Origin: Pseudomonadota bacterium | Lineage (GTDB): Bacteria > Pseudomonadota > Alphaproteobacteria > SP197 | Direction of reading: 5' to 3' | Length of the DNA stretch: 64,000 nucleotides | Assembly (NCBI GenBank): GCA_039028155.1 | Contig: JBCCIS010000006.1 | Coordinates: 74,225-138,224, forward strand | Shown: positions 24,371 to 35,713 of the stretch, piece by piece | How the letters are laid out: every line of letters starts with the position of its first letter | Numbering within the stretch: position 1 is the first letter of the stretch | The notes under the pieces: model-generated | What the model saw: the letters and a program-made list of their open reading frames with translations, nothing else | What the model was told of the DNA's origin: nothing | Database searches by the model: none | Program-made: the position numbers and the translations under genes

Positions 24371-25579
24371 ATGGTGAGGTTGGCGGATCTCCACGCCGAT
24401 ATGAGAGACTTTCTGATCGATCATCCGGTGCCGGATATCGAGATGGAACCCTGGACAGAACCGGCGCCTGCCGGCGATCGGCGCGTTGCGCTGGTTTCCT
24501 CGGCCGGTTTGAAACTGAAGAGCGATCAGCCGTTCGCGGCCGACGCGGCGGACTATCGGGTGATCCCGGCGGACAAGGTCGATGATGTCGTCATGGACCA
24601 CGTCTCGACCAGTCATGACCGCACGGGCTTTCATCAGGACGTGAACATCGCGTTCCCGTTGCACCGGCTGAACGAGCTGGCGGATGACGGCGCGATCGGT
24701 TCGGTGGCGGATTTCCATTATTCGTTCATGGGCGCGACCGACCCGAAACTGATGGAATCGGCGGTCCGCGATCTCGCGGGCATCCTGAAAGCTGACGGCG
24801 TTAACACGGTTGTTCTGGCCCCCGTTTGACCCCTTTGCACGTGCGCCGTTGGCGGACTGGCGAAGTATCTGGAAGACGAGGGCCTGGCGACGGTGATTGT
24901 CGCGCTGGTGCGCGAGCATGCCGAAACGCTCAGACCGCCGCGCACGCTCTGGGTGCCGTTCCCACTGGGCCGGCCGTTCGGTGTGCCGAACAACCCGGCG
25001 TTCCAGACCAAAGTGCTGAAGGCCGCGCTCGACCTGTTCGAGGTGCCGGAAGGACCGGTGCTGGCAGACTTCCCCGAAGAAGCCCCGGAAGAAGTTGCCG
25101 ACGAAGCGATGGAAAGCTGGGTCTGTCCGGTGAGCTTCCCGAAGCCGCCGGTGCCGGAGGACCGGACCGGCCTTCGTGAAGCGGTGCTGGCGGAAATCGG
25201 CCAACTGCAGCCGTGGTACGAGGTTGGCCGCGACCGGCGCGGCCGCACGGCCGTTGGCTTAAGCGGTCTCGCCATGAACGATGCCGCCCGGTTCCTGGAC
25301 GGCTGGCTCGCAGGGGAAACCCGCGAGAGCCCGATCAAGACCGTCGGGAGCGCCGATGCCTTGCGCCTTTCGGCGGAGGATCTGAAGGCATTTTACATGG
25401 AGGCCGCGACCGCGCGGCCGGGCGTGGTCGGTCAGAAGGAACTCTCCGATTGGCTGTGGCAAGAGACGTCGTTGGCCGAGATGCTGCAATCCCTGCGCAA
25501 GACTTTGTTGCAGGAAGAGGATCCCGAGCTCTTCGACGTCGGCGAGTTCATGTTGGTGCCGGAGACGTACCACGCTTGA
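24371..25579 (+). CDS. Selenoprotein of the glycine/sarcosine/betaine reductase B (GrdB-like) family, Sec153
   Basis: 402 aa if the in-frame TGA at 24827-24829 is read as selenocysteine at position 153. Before it the protein reads FHYSFMGATDP...GVNTVVLAPV. After it the frame continues PLCTCAVGGLAKYLEDEG and LVREHAETLRPPRTLWVPFPLGRP, both conserved in this family. The Sec-x-x-C-x-C motif is redox-like. Convergent selD, tRNA-Sec, selB and selA follow. The family in proteobacteria lacks the other Grd subunits and its reaction is unknown. Standard gene finders would split it into two ORFs (24371-24829 and 24893-25579). Confidence 0.9.
24827..24857 (+). promoter_or_regulatory. Sec-encoding UGA and candidate bacterial SECIS hairpin
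   Basis: The UGA (24827-24829) is followed at 24841-24857 by a short hairpin: GTGCGCC, loop GTT, GGCGGAC, with one G-G mismatch. The loop G is 19 nt past the UGA, in the range used by bacterial SECIS elements. The small loop differs from the E. coli fdhF GGUCU loop. Confidence 0.5.
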
Positions 25580-27755
25580 TCGTGATGCGGCCCTGACCTC
25601 GTCCAACAACACGACCCACGACGCGGGCTGACACATAGCCCGCGTCGTTGAGGTCCTGCAAACACGCAGCGCTTCTGTCACTCGGAATGCCGGCCAGCAG
25701 GCCGCCGGCGGTCTGCGGATCGAACAGGATCGCGTCGGTCATGTCGCTGACGGTTGATGCCGCGGCCTCTTGATTGGCAGGCTGCAAGGTGCTCGCGAAA
25801 CCGCGCGCGAGCAGATCGCGTGCGCCCGCCAGCACCGGCAGCCCATCCAACACAAGCTCGGCGTCGACCGACGACGCCCGCAGCATTTCGCCGAGATGAC
25901 CGGCCAAGCCGAAGCCGGTGACATCTGTAGCTGCCTTTGCGCCATGGGCCCTCAGACAGGTCGCCGCAGCCGCGCTCGACTGCAACATCGAAGCGAGCGC
26001 CGCCTCGATCCAGGCGCTCTGGGCCGCGCCGCGCATGTCGGCGGCGAACAAGACGCCGGTGCCCAATGGTTTGGTCAGGATCAGATCGTCGCCGGGCCGC
26101 AAGCCGCCTTTCGTCAAGAGAGCGTCCGGCCGCGCAAAGCCAGTCAGCGACAGGCCAAACGTGAACTCCTGAGCCTCGCTGGTGTGGCCGCCTGCAAGCG
26201 CGCAGCCTTCAGCGTTCAAAACCTCAAGCGCGCCGGAGAGCACCTGGACCAGATCCGATTCCATGCGCCCGGGGTCGGCGAACGGCAGGCCCACAAGCGC
26301 TAAGGCGACGGCGGGTGTCGCGCCCATGGCATGCAGGTCGCCCAGGCTATGAACCGCCATCAGCCGACCGAACAAGTGGGGGTCGTCAACCAGGGCACGG
26401 AACTGGTCAACGGTCTGCACCGCAACCTGGCCATCGGGCGGTGTGAAGACAGCGGCATCATCCGGTGCGTCGAGCCCAGCGAGCAGCGCCGAGTCGGCTT
26501 TGACATCCAGGCGCTGGAGCGCGCGGTCCAGGACAGGTGCTGGAGCCTTGGCGCCGCAGCCGCCGCAACGCATGGGATCGGTTGGGTCCTCGGGCATCGG
26601 CTCGATGTCCTGGTAGACCGCCATCCAGCGTCGGTCGATGTGGTCTTTCCAGCGCCACACCCAGGCGCCTTCGACCGCGAGCGGACCCCAGGACGCGACG
26701 GCGTTCTGATCGCCGGTCGAGATCAGCGCCAGCGTGCGGCCCTGTGGGCGATAGGGTCGGGGCCGCATGCCACGCGCCATAAGTCTCAGATTCTCGGCCA
26801 GCACCGGCCCCTTGCGCACGGCATAGACGCCGCTCTTGGCGAGCGGCTGGCTGGTGAACGCGGCGACATCGCCGGCTGCGAAGACGGCGGGTTGGGAGAC
26901 GGTTTGCAGGGTCGGTCCTACCTTGATGAAACCGCTGTCGTCCAGGTCGAGTCCGGTCGATGCCAACCACGGATGGGCGGCGGCATGGGTCACCAGGACG
27001 GCGGCGTCGCTGGCGATCTCCTCGTGGGGATCGCAGACGACGCGGTCATCGTGAAACGCGACGACCCTGTGTCCGGTGACGATGGTGATGTTGCGCTTAC
27101 CCAGCGCGCGAATCATCGCGCGGCGCACCGGTATGGCATGCTGATGCAGGACGGTATCGCGATCAGTAACGACGGTGACGGCAACGCGGTCGGGGTCGCC
27201 GCCTCGTTCGGTGAGGTGGCGGCGCAGCCGATGACGAAGGGAAAGTGCCACCTCGACGCCGCCAGCACCGCCGCCGACCACGGTCAGGCGGAATGGTCCG
27301 GTGGTCTCCGACACGCGCGCTTCGACGCTTTGCCAACGGGTCAGGAACTTGTCGACCGGCTTGACCGGGACTGCGTGGTCGTCGGCACCCGCGATACCCA
27401 ACGTGGTGGGCACGGAACCGACATCGATCGAGGCGAGATCATAGGGGATCGGCGGGCGCCCTTCGATGGCGACCGTGCGCGCGCCAGGATCAAGGCCCGT
27501 CGCCGGGGCATGGATCAGCCGGGCGCGCGCCATTCGCGCCAGGGGGCGCAGATCAATGTGGCAGGCGGCATGGTCGTAGTGACCGGCCAGGTAGCCTGGC
27601 AGCATGCCGGAGTACGGCGTGAACGTGTCGCGCGCGATGATCGTCAGCCGCACGCCGGGTTCCGGCTCCATGGCGAAACGGCGGATCACTTCGACATGGG
27701 CGTGACCGCCGCCGATCAGAACGATGTCGCAGGTGACCGGCTCAGAAGGGGTCAT
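25548..27755 (-). CDS. selD: Selenide water dikinase SelD with N-terminal NADH-dehydrogenase-like FAD domain
   Basis: 735 aa from ATG at 27755 (an ATG at 27773 abuts the tRNA end). The N-terminal half is a type II NADH dehydrogenase-like flavoprotein: IVLIGGGHAHVEV, TVVGGGAGGVEVALSLR, and AVFAAGDVAAF. The C-terminal half (from about residue 395) is SelD, which makes selenophosphate from selenide and ATP. Its catalytic site is CGGCGAK with Cys and Lys but no Sec, and QTVDQFRALVDDPHLFGR follows. The fusion suggests coupled reduction of selenium before phosphorylation. The 3' end overlaps the selenoprotein gene by 32 nt. Confidence 0.92.
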   Translation of the reverse strand: MTPSEPVTCDIVLIGGGHAHVEVIRRFAMEPEPGVRLTIIARDTFTPYSGMLPGYLAGHYDHAACHIDLRPLARMARARLIHAPATGLDPGARTVAIEGRPPIPYDLASIDVGSVPTTLGIAGADDHAVPVKPVDKFLTRWQSVEARVSETTGPFRLTVVGGGAGGVEVALSLRHRLRRHLTERGGDPDRVAVTVVTDRDTVLHQHAIPVRRAMIRALGKRNITIVTGHRVVAFHDDRVVCDPHEEIASDAAVLVTHAAAHPWLASTGLDLDDSGFIKVGPTLQTVSQPAVFAAGDVAAFTSQPLAKSGVYAVRKGPVLAENLRLMARGMRPRPYRPQGRTLALISTGDQNAVASWGPLAVEGAWVWRWKDHIDRRWMAVYQDIEPMPEDPTDPMRCGGCGAKAPAPVLDRALQRLDVKADSALLAGLDAPDDAAVFTPPDGQVAVQTVDQFRALVDDPHLFGRLMAVHSLGDLHAMGATPAVALALVGLPFADPGRMESDLVQVLSGALEVLNAEGCALAGGHTSEAQEFTFGLSLTGFARPDALLTKGGLRPGDDLILTKPLGTGVLFAADMRGAAQSAWIEAALASMLQSSAAAATCLRAHGAKAATDVTGFGLAGHLGEMLRASSVDAELVLDGLPVLAGARDLLARGFASTLQPANQEAAASTVSDMTDAILFDPQTAGGLLAGIPSDRSAACLQDLNDAGYVSARVVGRVVGRGQGRITIKRGTSPAPT

Positions 27756-27773
27756 GAGCTCGCGCGGCGGCAA

Positions 27774-27868
27774 TGGCGGAAAGGGGTGGGAGTCGAACCC
27801 ACCAGACCCGTTGAACGCGTCTCACCGGTTTTGAAGACCGGGCGCATCACCGGATGCGACCCCTTTCC
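27774..27868 (-). tRNA. selC: tRNA-Sec (anticodon UCA)
   Basis: 95 nt with an encoded CCA end. The 8-bp acceptor stem GGAAAGGG pairs with CCCTTTCC, discriminator base G. The anticodon loop CTTCAAA gives UCA, there is a long variable arm, and the T loop is GGTTCGACT. These are tRNA-Sec features. It is only 18 nt from the likely selD start and on the same strand, and is followed upstream by benE, so it may be processed from a sel operon transcript. Confidence 0.95.
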
Positions 27869-27879
27869 ATAATGTCGTC

Positions 27880-29049
27880 TCATGCCTTGCCGCGCCGCCA
27901 GCGCGCCAGACCCATCACCGCGCCTCCGGCGAGCAGGCCCCAGAACGCACCGCTGATCCCGAAGAACGTCAGGCCGGAGGCAGTGACCAGGAAGGTTACG
28001 ATCGCGGCTTCCCGGTCCTTGGCATCGCTGAACGCGTTGACCAGGGACATGCCGAGCGCGCCCAGAAGCGCAAGGCCGGCAACCGCCTGGATCAGAAGCG
28101 GCGGCGCGACGGCGATGAACGCGGTTGCGGCGCCCGCGATCAACCCGAAGAACACATAGCCAACACCGGCGACAACCGCCGCCCAGTATCGCCGCGCCGG
28201 ATCGCTATGGGCGTTCTCGCCGGCGCAGAGCGCCGCGGTAATCGCCGCCAGATTGACGGCATGGCCGCCGAATGGCGCGGAGAACAAACTGAACAAGCCG
28301 GTGGTCGCGAACAGCGGACTGGGGTTGGGCTGATAATTGTTGGCGTGCAACACCGCCATGCCCGGGATGTTTTGCGACGCCATGGTCACGATAAAGAGCG
28401 GCAGGGCGATGCCGATCATGGCCTCGGGCGAGAAGGCCGGCATGACCAGGATCGGATCGGGCCACAGCGCGTTCATTTTCATCGCCGACATGTCGGTGGT
28501 CGTGGCGATGATGACGGCGGTTATGACGACGGCGGCGGGCACCGCATAGATCCGCGTGAAGCGCGCCATAACCGCCCACACGATGATGATGGGCAGCGCG
28601 AGCAGCGGCAGTTCGGCGACCGCCTTGACCGGTGCCAGGCAAAGACCAAGCAGCACGCCGGCCAGAAGTGCGTTGGCCAGCGGCGCGGGGATCGCGGCGA
28701 CCCAGCGTCCAAGCGGCTTCCACAGTCCGGCGATCACCAGCAGCACGCCGGTCACGATGAAGGCGCCAACCGCCGCGGCGAAACCGCCCTCCACGGCGCC
28801 GGAGGTCGCCAGCAGCGCCGCGCCCGGCGTCGACCAGGCAACCGAGATCGGCAGCTTTAACTTGAGGCTCAACCAGATGGCGCACAGGCCCATGGAGATG
28901 GAGAGCGCGATCAGGCCGGATGCGGCCTCGGCCTGACTGGCGCCGGCGGCCGTCAGGCCCTGAAGCACGACGGCGAACGAGCTGGCGAAGCCGACAAACG
29001 AGGCGAGCAGACCGGCGCTGAGCGCCTGAATGGAAAACGACTTAAGCAT
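27880..29049 (-). CDS. BenE-family (benzoate:H+ symporter-like) membrane transporter inside the sel operon
   Basis: 389 aa from ATG at 29049, which overlaps the selB stop by 8 nt; the longer frame to 29124 is inside selB. About 11-12 transmembrane helices; family motif SVAWSTPGAALLA (about residue 65-78), plus MASQNIPGMAVLHANNY and FGGHAVNLAAITAALCAGENAH. BenE proteins import benzoate. Its tight coupling to selB and position next to selC and selD suggest a role linked to selenium supply, which is inference. Confidence 0.9.
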   Translation of the reverse strand: MLKSFSIQALSAGLLASFVGFASSFAVVLQGLTAAGASQAEAASGLIALSISMGLCAIWLSLKLKLPISVAWSTPGAALLATSGAVEGGFAAAVGAFIVTGVLLVIAGLWKPLGRWVAAIPAPLANALLAGVLLGLCLAPVKAVAELPLLALPIIIVWAVMARFTRIYAVPAAVVITAVIIATTTDMSAMKMNALWPDPILVMPAFSPEAMIGIALPLFIVTMASQNIPGMAVLHANNYQPNPSPLFATTGLFSLFSAPFGGHAVNLAAITAALCAGENAHSDPARRYWAAVVAGVGYVFFGLIAGAATAFIAVAPPLLIQAVAGLALLGALGMSLVNAFSDAKDREAAIVTFLVTASGLTFFGISGAFWGLLAGGAVMGLARWRRGKA

Positions 29050-30984
29050 GGGCACGGTCTTTGTCTGGTGATAATTCCGCACCGAAGACGTCGGCGGCGG
29101 AGCGGCGCAGGCTGCGCCGCGCACCCTGTCTAAGGGTTAGCCCGGCGCGGTCAAGAAACTCGAGGAGGTCGATCGCGAAGTTGCGTCCGACGCCCGCCGC
29201 GTCGCGAAAGCTTGCGGCGGTCAGGCCGGGCTCGTCATTGGATGCGAGTTGTTCGGCGACACGGCCATAACGGGCGGCGTCTTCTGGCGTCAGGTAACGG
29301 TTGCGCGCGATACGCATGACAAGCCCCATGCCGGCAAGCCTGCCGAGAAACCGGTCGAGGGTTTCCGGTTCGCTGCCAATCGTTTCCGCAAGCTGCCACA
29401 ACGCCGGCGGACTACCCTGGTCTGGTGAGAGGTGGGCGCGGACCTGCTGCCACAGCGCCTCGTCCTTGGCATTGAGCCTGACGTCGTGACCGGGTTTGTG
29501 CACGACCATGCCACGGCGTTGTAGGCGTCCTTCGCCGACCAGGGCGGCCAAGACCTCCTGCAACAGATTGCGGTCCTGGCCCCAAGCGGCGGCGCGGCGC
29601 AATTCTTCCAGTGTCGGGCCGAGTCGGTCGAGATGCTCGCCGTGCCATCGGCCGACCGCATGTTCGACTGTCTCGAGCAGGGCGGCCCAGCGCACGGGGG
29701 AAAGGCCGACTGCATCATCGCCGCGTCCGGTGATCGTGAGATCGGCTTTGGCAAAGAGTGTAGCCGCTTCGTCCTCCGTCAGGTTGCGACTGCGCCGAAA
29801 CGCCTCCAGCGCGACGCCCGATCCCGGCAGGTCGAGCCGAGCGGCCAGCGCGGCTGCGTCATCGCGGCGGTCAAGGGCTTCGAGCACGGCGATGCGCCCC
29901 GGGCGCGCGCGGCCACGCGCCGGCCCGGCGGGATCGATGACCCGGCCGCCGCCCAGGGTTCGCTGCGCCGACTGATCACGCAGTACGACCGCATCGCCAC
30001 TTGCCGCGACCGCCGGCGTGTCGAGCACGAGCTGCGCGAGGCCCATTTCACCCGGCGCGATCGACCCTGCGCCGATCACCGCGACATGGCCGTGCAGATG
30101 GGCCGCGCCGTGGTGGACATGAACGGGTGTCCAATGCTTCAGCGGGTTGCCTTCGCTCGCGAGCACGCGAAGGCGGATGTCGAGACGGCGCGATGGCGGT
30201 GGTGCGCCCGACGCGACGATCCAATCGCCGCGCGCGACCTCGTCGCGTTCGACACCGGCAAGATTGAGGGCGCAGCGCCAACCCGCCCGCGCCTCGTCCG
30301 ACGGTCGATCCTGTGCGTGAATGCCGCGCAGCCTGACTTCGCGCATGGCAGGCACGACATTGAGGCGGTCGCCTGCCGCGGCGTGGCCAGAGAAGACCGT
30401 ACCGGTCACGACCGTGCCGGCGCCGGGGATGGTGAAGCTGCGATCGACGGCCAGGCGGAAGGTGCCGGTGCTAGCGCGCCTGGAAAGATTGACGGCGAGG
30501 GTCTCTAAATGAGCGCGCAGGTCGTCGATACCGGTGCCGGCCAATGCCGCGGCCGGAAACACTGGACTGCCAGCGAGATGCGTGTCGGCCAACAACGCGC
30601 GGATGTCGTTCTCGACCGATGCAACCCGGTTGCTTTCGACAAGGTCGGTCTTGGTCAAGGCAACCAGGCCGTCCTTAACGCCTAGCAGATCGAGCACGGC
30701 GAGGTGTTCGATGGTCTGCGGCATGATGCCGTCGTCAGCGGCGACAACCAGGAGCGCGATGTCGATACCGGCGACGCCCGCCACCATGTTGCGCAGGAAC
30801 TTCTCGTGGCCGGGCACGTCGATGAAACCGAGGACCGTACCGTCGGCGAGCGGCAGATAGGCGAAGCCCAGATCGATGGTCAGCCCGCGTTTCTTTTCTT
30901 CCGGCAGCCGGTCGGTCTCGACGCCCGTCAATGCGTGGATCAGCGCCGTCTTGCCGTGGTCCACATGGCCGGCGGTCGCGACGA

Positions 30985-30988
<4 letters not shown>
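29042..30988 (-). CDS. selB: Selenocysteine-specific elongation factor SelB
   Basis: 648 aa. GTPase motifs: [16 protein letters not shown] (G1), [15 protein letters not shown] (G3), and TKTDLV as the NKxD-like G4. EF-Tu-like domains II and III follow, then a C-terminal set of winged-helix domains (about 400-640) that bind [47 protein letters not shown]. It delivers Sec-tRNA to UGA codons. Its start overlaps the selA stop by 4 nt. Confidence 0.95.
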
Positions 30989-32394
<1,406 letters not shown>

Positions 32395-32537
32395 ACGGTG
32401 TCGCTGGCGGCAGTCTAGCCGGCGCGTGACCGTCCCGAAAGGGCTGTGGACGATGATCATCGGGACGTGATCAGGCGTCATGGTCGCCGAAGATCGGGGT
32501 GGCGGGGCGCGCTTCCGGTGCTAGTCTCGCCGCCGTC

Positions 32538-34628
32538 ATGAGTAATCATCCCTTACGTCCCCTTCTTGAATCCAAGACGATGGCCGTTGTCGGTGCTTCG
32601 GCGCGTGAGGACTCGTTTGGGCTCTGGACCCTGCGTAACGCTGCCAATCCGGAGTTCACCGGCACGGTCTACGCGGTCAACCCCAACCATGACGAGATCG
32701 ACGGCCATGCCTGTTTCCCGCGCTTGTCGGAGATACCTGAGCCGGTCGATCACGCGGTCATCTCGATCGCCAATGACCGGCTGGAGGAGAGCGTCGCCGA
32801 GGCAATCAAGGCGGGCGTCGGCGCCGCCACCATCTTCGCCAGCTGTTACCTGGAGGGTGACACGAGCGAACCGAAGCTGAAGCAGCGAGTCACCGATATG
32901 GCGCGCGAGGCGGATCTCAAGGTCTGCGGCGCAAACTGCATGGGCGTGGTGAACCGGACATCCGGCATGCGCGCGACATGGACGATGATGCACGAGTGGC
33001 CGGAGCCGGGTGCGGCGACATTCATCACCCATTCCGGTGTCGCGTTCCTGACGCTGCAGTTTGTCGACCCGCGCAAGCGCTACAACCTCGTGGTCTCGGC
33101 CGGCCAGGAGATGACCGTGACGGCCGCCGACTACATCGACTACGCGCTGGAGCTCGACTCGACCCGCGTCATCATGTTGTTCCTGGAGACCGTCAGGGAC
33201 CCCGAAGGCTTTTGCGCGGCGCTCGGCAAGGCGCGGGATCGCGGCATCCCCATCGTCTCGCTCAAGGTCGGCCGTACGGAGAAAAGCGCCATCCTAGCCC
33301 AGAGCCATTCGGGCGCCATGGCCGGCAACGATGCCGCTTATGAGGCGGTGTTCGATCATTACGGCGTCTTGCGGGTCGAGAGTTTCGACGAACTGGCGGC
33401 GACCGCGCAGCTACTCGCGCTAGACCGGCCGCTGGCATCGGGCGGTCTGGCCGGCACGATGGACTCCGGCGGGGCGCGGGGCATGCTGATCGATCTTGCC
33501 GACCGCGAAGACGTGCCGTTCTCCGATATCAACGAGACGACGACCGAGAAACTCGCCGGCCTGCTGGAGTACGGTCTGGAGCCAGTCAACCCAACCGATT
33601 GCTGGGGGACCGGCAAGGACTGGGACAAGGTCTTCGGTGGCTGCCTACAGGCCTTGATCGACGATCCGGATACGGCGGTCGCCATGATGTTCTCAGACCT
33701 CGGCATGACCGACACGATCACCGCGGAGATGGTCGACCTGTGCAAGAGCGTGCACGACAAGACGGAAAAACCGGTCGGCATCTGCCAGCATTGGAGCCGG
33801 ACGCCGCCCAAGGACATTCTTGACGCCGCGGAGCGGGCGGGTGTTCCGATCTTCGACGGATCGCACACGTTTTTGAAGGCCGTGCGCCGCGCGATGGACT
33901 ACCGCGACCGGCTTCGGGCCGAACCCCAGGTCGATCACTACACGGTCGGCAGGGATCGGATCGAGCATTGGCGCAAGCGCCTGGAGACCGGCGAGCCGTT
34001 CGACGAGGACGAAGCGCTGGCGCTGGTCGCGACATTCGGCATGGGCGCGCCGCAACGCCGGATCGCCTACAACCGCGACGAAGCCGTCCGGTTCGCGGAA
34101 GACATCGGCGGCGCGCTGGCGATGAAAACGGCCGCGCCCGGGATCCTGCACAAGACCGAGGTCGACGGCATCCGCCTCAACGTCGAAGGTGACGAGACGG
34201 TCGGCCAGACCTATGACGATCTGGCAGGCCGGCTGGGTGAGCGTGTGCTGATCGCTGAGATGGCGCCCAAAGGCGTCGAGCTTGCCGCCGGCATCGTCAA
34301 CGATCCGCAGTTCGGTCCGCTGGTCATGGTGGCGGCCGGTGGCGTGCTGATCGAGGTGATGGAAGATCGCGTCTTCCTGCTGCCGCCCTTCGACATGGCG
34401 GACGCCAAGCGGGCGCTTGGCCGTCTTAAGGTCAGCCGCTTGCTGGCTGGCGTGCGCGGCGCGCAACCGGTTGAACTTGACTGGTTGAGCCATAACCTGA
34501 CGGCGCTGTCGCGCATTGCCGTGGCCTGCGGCGACCTGATCGCGGAGCTTGACGTCAACCCGTTGATTGCCGGTCCGGAAAAGACCATGGCGGTTGACGC
34601 GGTCGTCGTGCCGCGCAAGTCAGACTAG
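32538..34628 (+). CDS. ADP-forming acyl-CoA synthetase (CoA-binding, succinyl-CoA ligase-like and ATP-grasp domains)
   Basis: 696 aa from ATG at 32538. The N-terminal CoA-binding Rossmann domain is MAVVGASAREDSFG, then CGANCMGVVNR and FITHSGVAFL (phosphohistidine-domain region). The central part has IVSLKVGRTEKSAILAQSHSGAMAG, and the ATP-grasp C-terminal part has ALAMKTAAPGILHKTEVDGI and AELDVNPLIAG. Such enzymes interconvert acyl-CoA and acid with ADP/ATP (acetyl-CoA, pimeloyl-CoA or related). It is divergent from selA and convergent (4 nt overlap) with a LysR regulator. The acyl substrate is unknown. Confidence 0.92.
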   Translation: MSNHPLRPLLESKTMAVVGASAREDSFGLWTLRNAANPEFTGTVYAVNPNHDEIDGHACFPRLSEIPEPVDHAVISIANDRLEESVAEAIKAGVGAATIFASCYLEGDTSEPKLKQRVTDMAREADLKVCGANCMGVVNRTSGMRATWTMMHEWPEPGAATFITHSGVAFLTLQFVDPRKRYNLVVSAGQEMTVTAADYIDYALELDSTRVIMLFLETVRDPEGFCAALGKARDRGIPIVSLKVGRTEKSAILAQSHSGAMAGNDAAYEAVFDHYGVLRVESFDELAATAQLLALDRPLASGGLAGTMDSGGARGMLIDLADREDVPFSDINETTTEKLAGLLEYGLEPVNPTDCWGTGKDWDKVFGGCLQALIDDPDTAVAMMFSDLGMTDTITAEMVDLCKSVHDKTEKPVGICQHWSRTPPKDILDAAERAGVPIFDGSHTFLKAVRRAMDYRDRLRAEPQVDHYTVGRDRIEHWRKRLETGEPFDEDEALALVATFGMGAPQRRIAYNRDEAVRFAEDIGGALAMKTAAPGILHKTEVDGIRLNVEGDETVGQTYDDLAGRLGERVLIAEMAPKGVELAAGIVNDPQFGPLVMVAAGGVLIEVMEDRVFLLPPFDMADAKRALGRLKVSRLLAGVRGAQPVELDWLSHNLTALSRIAVACGDLIAELDVNPLIAGPEKTMAVDAVVVPRKSD

Positions 34629-35581
34629 ATCGGGTTCTCGCGCGCGACCGAGTTGAACAGCCAATGCCGAAACTCGGCGACAGGGCTTTGGTCGCGCCGC
34701 TCCGGACGGCATAGAAACCAGATGGCGTGGTCGACCGGAAATCGCGTGGCGAACGGTTCCACCAGACGCCCCGCGCGCAAATCGAGATCAACCACCGCAT
34801 GACCGAGGAGCGCGATGCCCTGACCTTCGATGGCGGCCTGGGCGGCGAGGCCTTGGAGGCTGAACGTCGGCCCACGCTCGGGATCTCGGTCTCTCACACC
34901 GAGAACCTCCAACCCGCGCCGCCAGTCGGGCGCGCCGTCCCGGCCGTGGACGGTGTCGTGGACATGCAGCAGCGTGACGTCGTTGAGGTCATCGGCTGAC
35001 GTCAGCCGCGCGGCGATGGCCGGACTGCACACCGCGACCGTCGACTCCGCGAGTAGACGCTCGCACGACAGACCCCGATAACCGCCCGGTCCGTAGCGGA
35101 TCGCGACATCGACCTCGATATCGTCGGGATCGAGCAACGCCATGGTGGCGTCGAGCCGGACATCGATCTCCGGGTGCGCACCGGCGAACGACTCCAGGCG
35201 CGGGACAAGCCAGCGGGTGGCCAGCGACGGCGGAATGGTGACGGTCAGGCGCTGGCGATGCTCGCCGGACCGGTCGCGCCCATGGGCGCGCGCCAAGCGT
35301 ACTGCCTCAGCCAGGGCCTCGAATCCGTCACTCAGCCGCGGCAGCGCCGCGCGTCCGGCCTCAGTCAGCACCAGGCGACGGTTGGCGCGCACGAAGAGCG
35401 GAAGGCCCAAATAGGCTTCCAGGCTCTTGATCTGACCGCTGACGGCAGGCGGCGTCACGCGCAACTCGTCGGCCGCCCGGGCGACGCTGAGATGCCGGGC
35501 CGCCGCCTCAAACGCCCGCAACGCGTTCAACGACGGCAGACGGCGGTCGTCGCGATTATTCAGATTTTCTGCATGGTCCAT
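34625..35581 (-). CDS. LysR-family transcriptional regulator (GcvA-like)
   Basis: 318 aa from ATG at 35581. The N-terminal winged helix-turn-helix: RLPSLNALRAFEAAARHLSVARAADELRVTPPAVSGQIKSLEAYLG; the following NRRLVLTEAG is typical of GcvA relatives. The substrate-binding domain follows at about 105-310. It is divergent from the Rieske oxygenase gene, whose 57-133 nt upstream region should hold the operator. It is therefore likely the regulator of the amidohydrolase/hydantoin cluster. Confidence 0.93.
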   Translation of the reverse strand: MDHAENLNNRDDRRLPSLNALRAFEAAARHLSVARAADELRVTPPAVSGQIKSLEAYLGLPLFVRANRRLVLTEAGRAALPRLSDGFEALAEAVRLARAHGRDRSGEHRQRLTVTIPPSLATRWLVPRLESFAGAHPEIDVRLDATMALLDPDDIEVDVAIRYGPGGYRGLSCERLLAESTVAVCSPAIAARLTSADDLNDVTLLHVHDTVHGRDGAPDWRRGLEVLGVRDRDPERGPTFSLQGLAAQAAIEGQGIALLGHAVVDLDLRAGRLVEPFATRFPVDHAIWFLCRPERRDQSPVAEFRHWLFNSVARENPI

Positions 35582-35713
35582 ACGGAAGTTCTGAGTTGAT
35601 GGTCGCACGAACCGGCGACATGCTGAGAAATTCGTCGCATGCGACAGTCTGTCACAAAAGCTGGGCTTAACGAAACCTATGCCGCCACAAGCGCCCCGTC
35701 AGAGGACATTGAG

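Noticed and set aside
24371-24829. Reading the selenoprotein as two separate genes with a stop at 24827
   Set aside because: The downstream frame is continuous, conserved and directly follows the TGA, and sel genes adjoin.
26331-27872. Plus-strand frame of 513 codons opposite selD
   Set aside because: Antisense to a well-supported SelD fusion and running into tRNA-Sec; His/Arg-rich composition typical of shadows.
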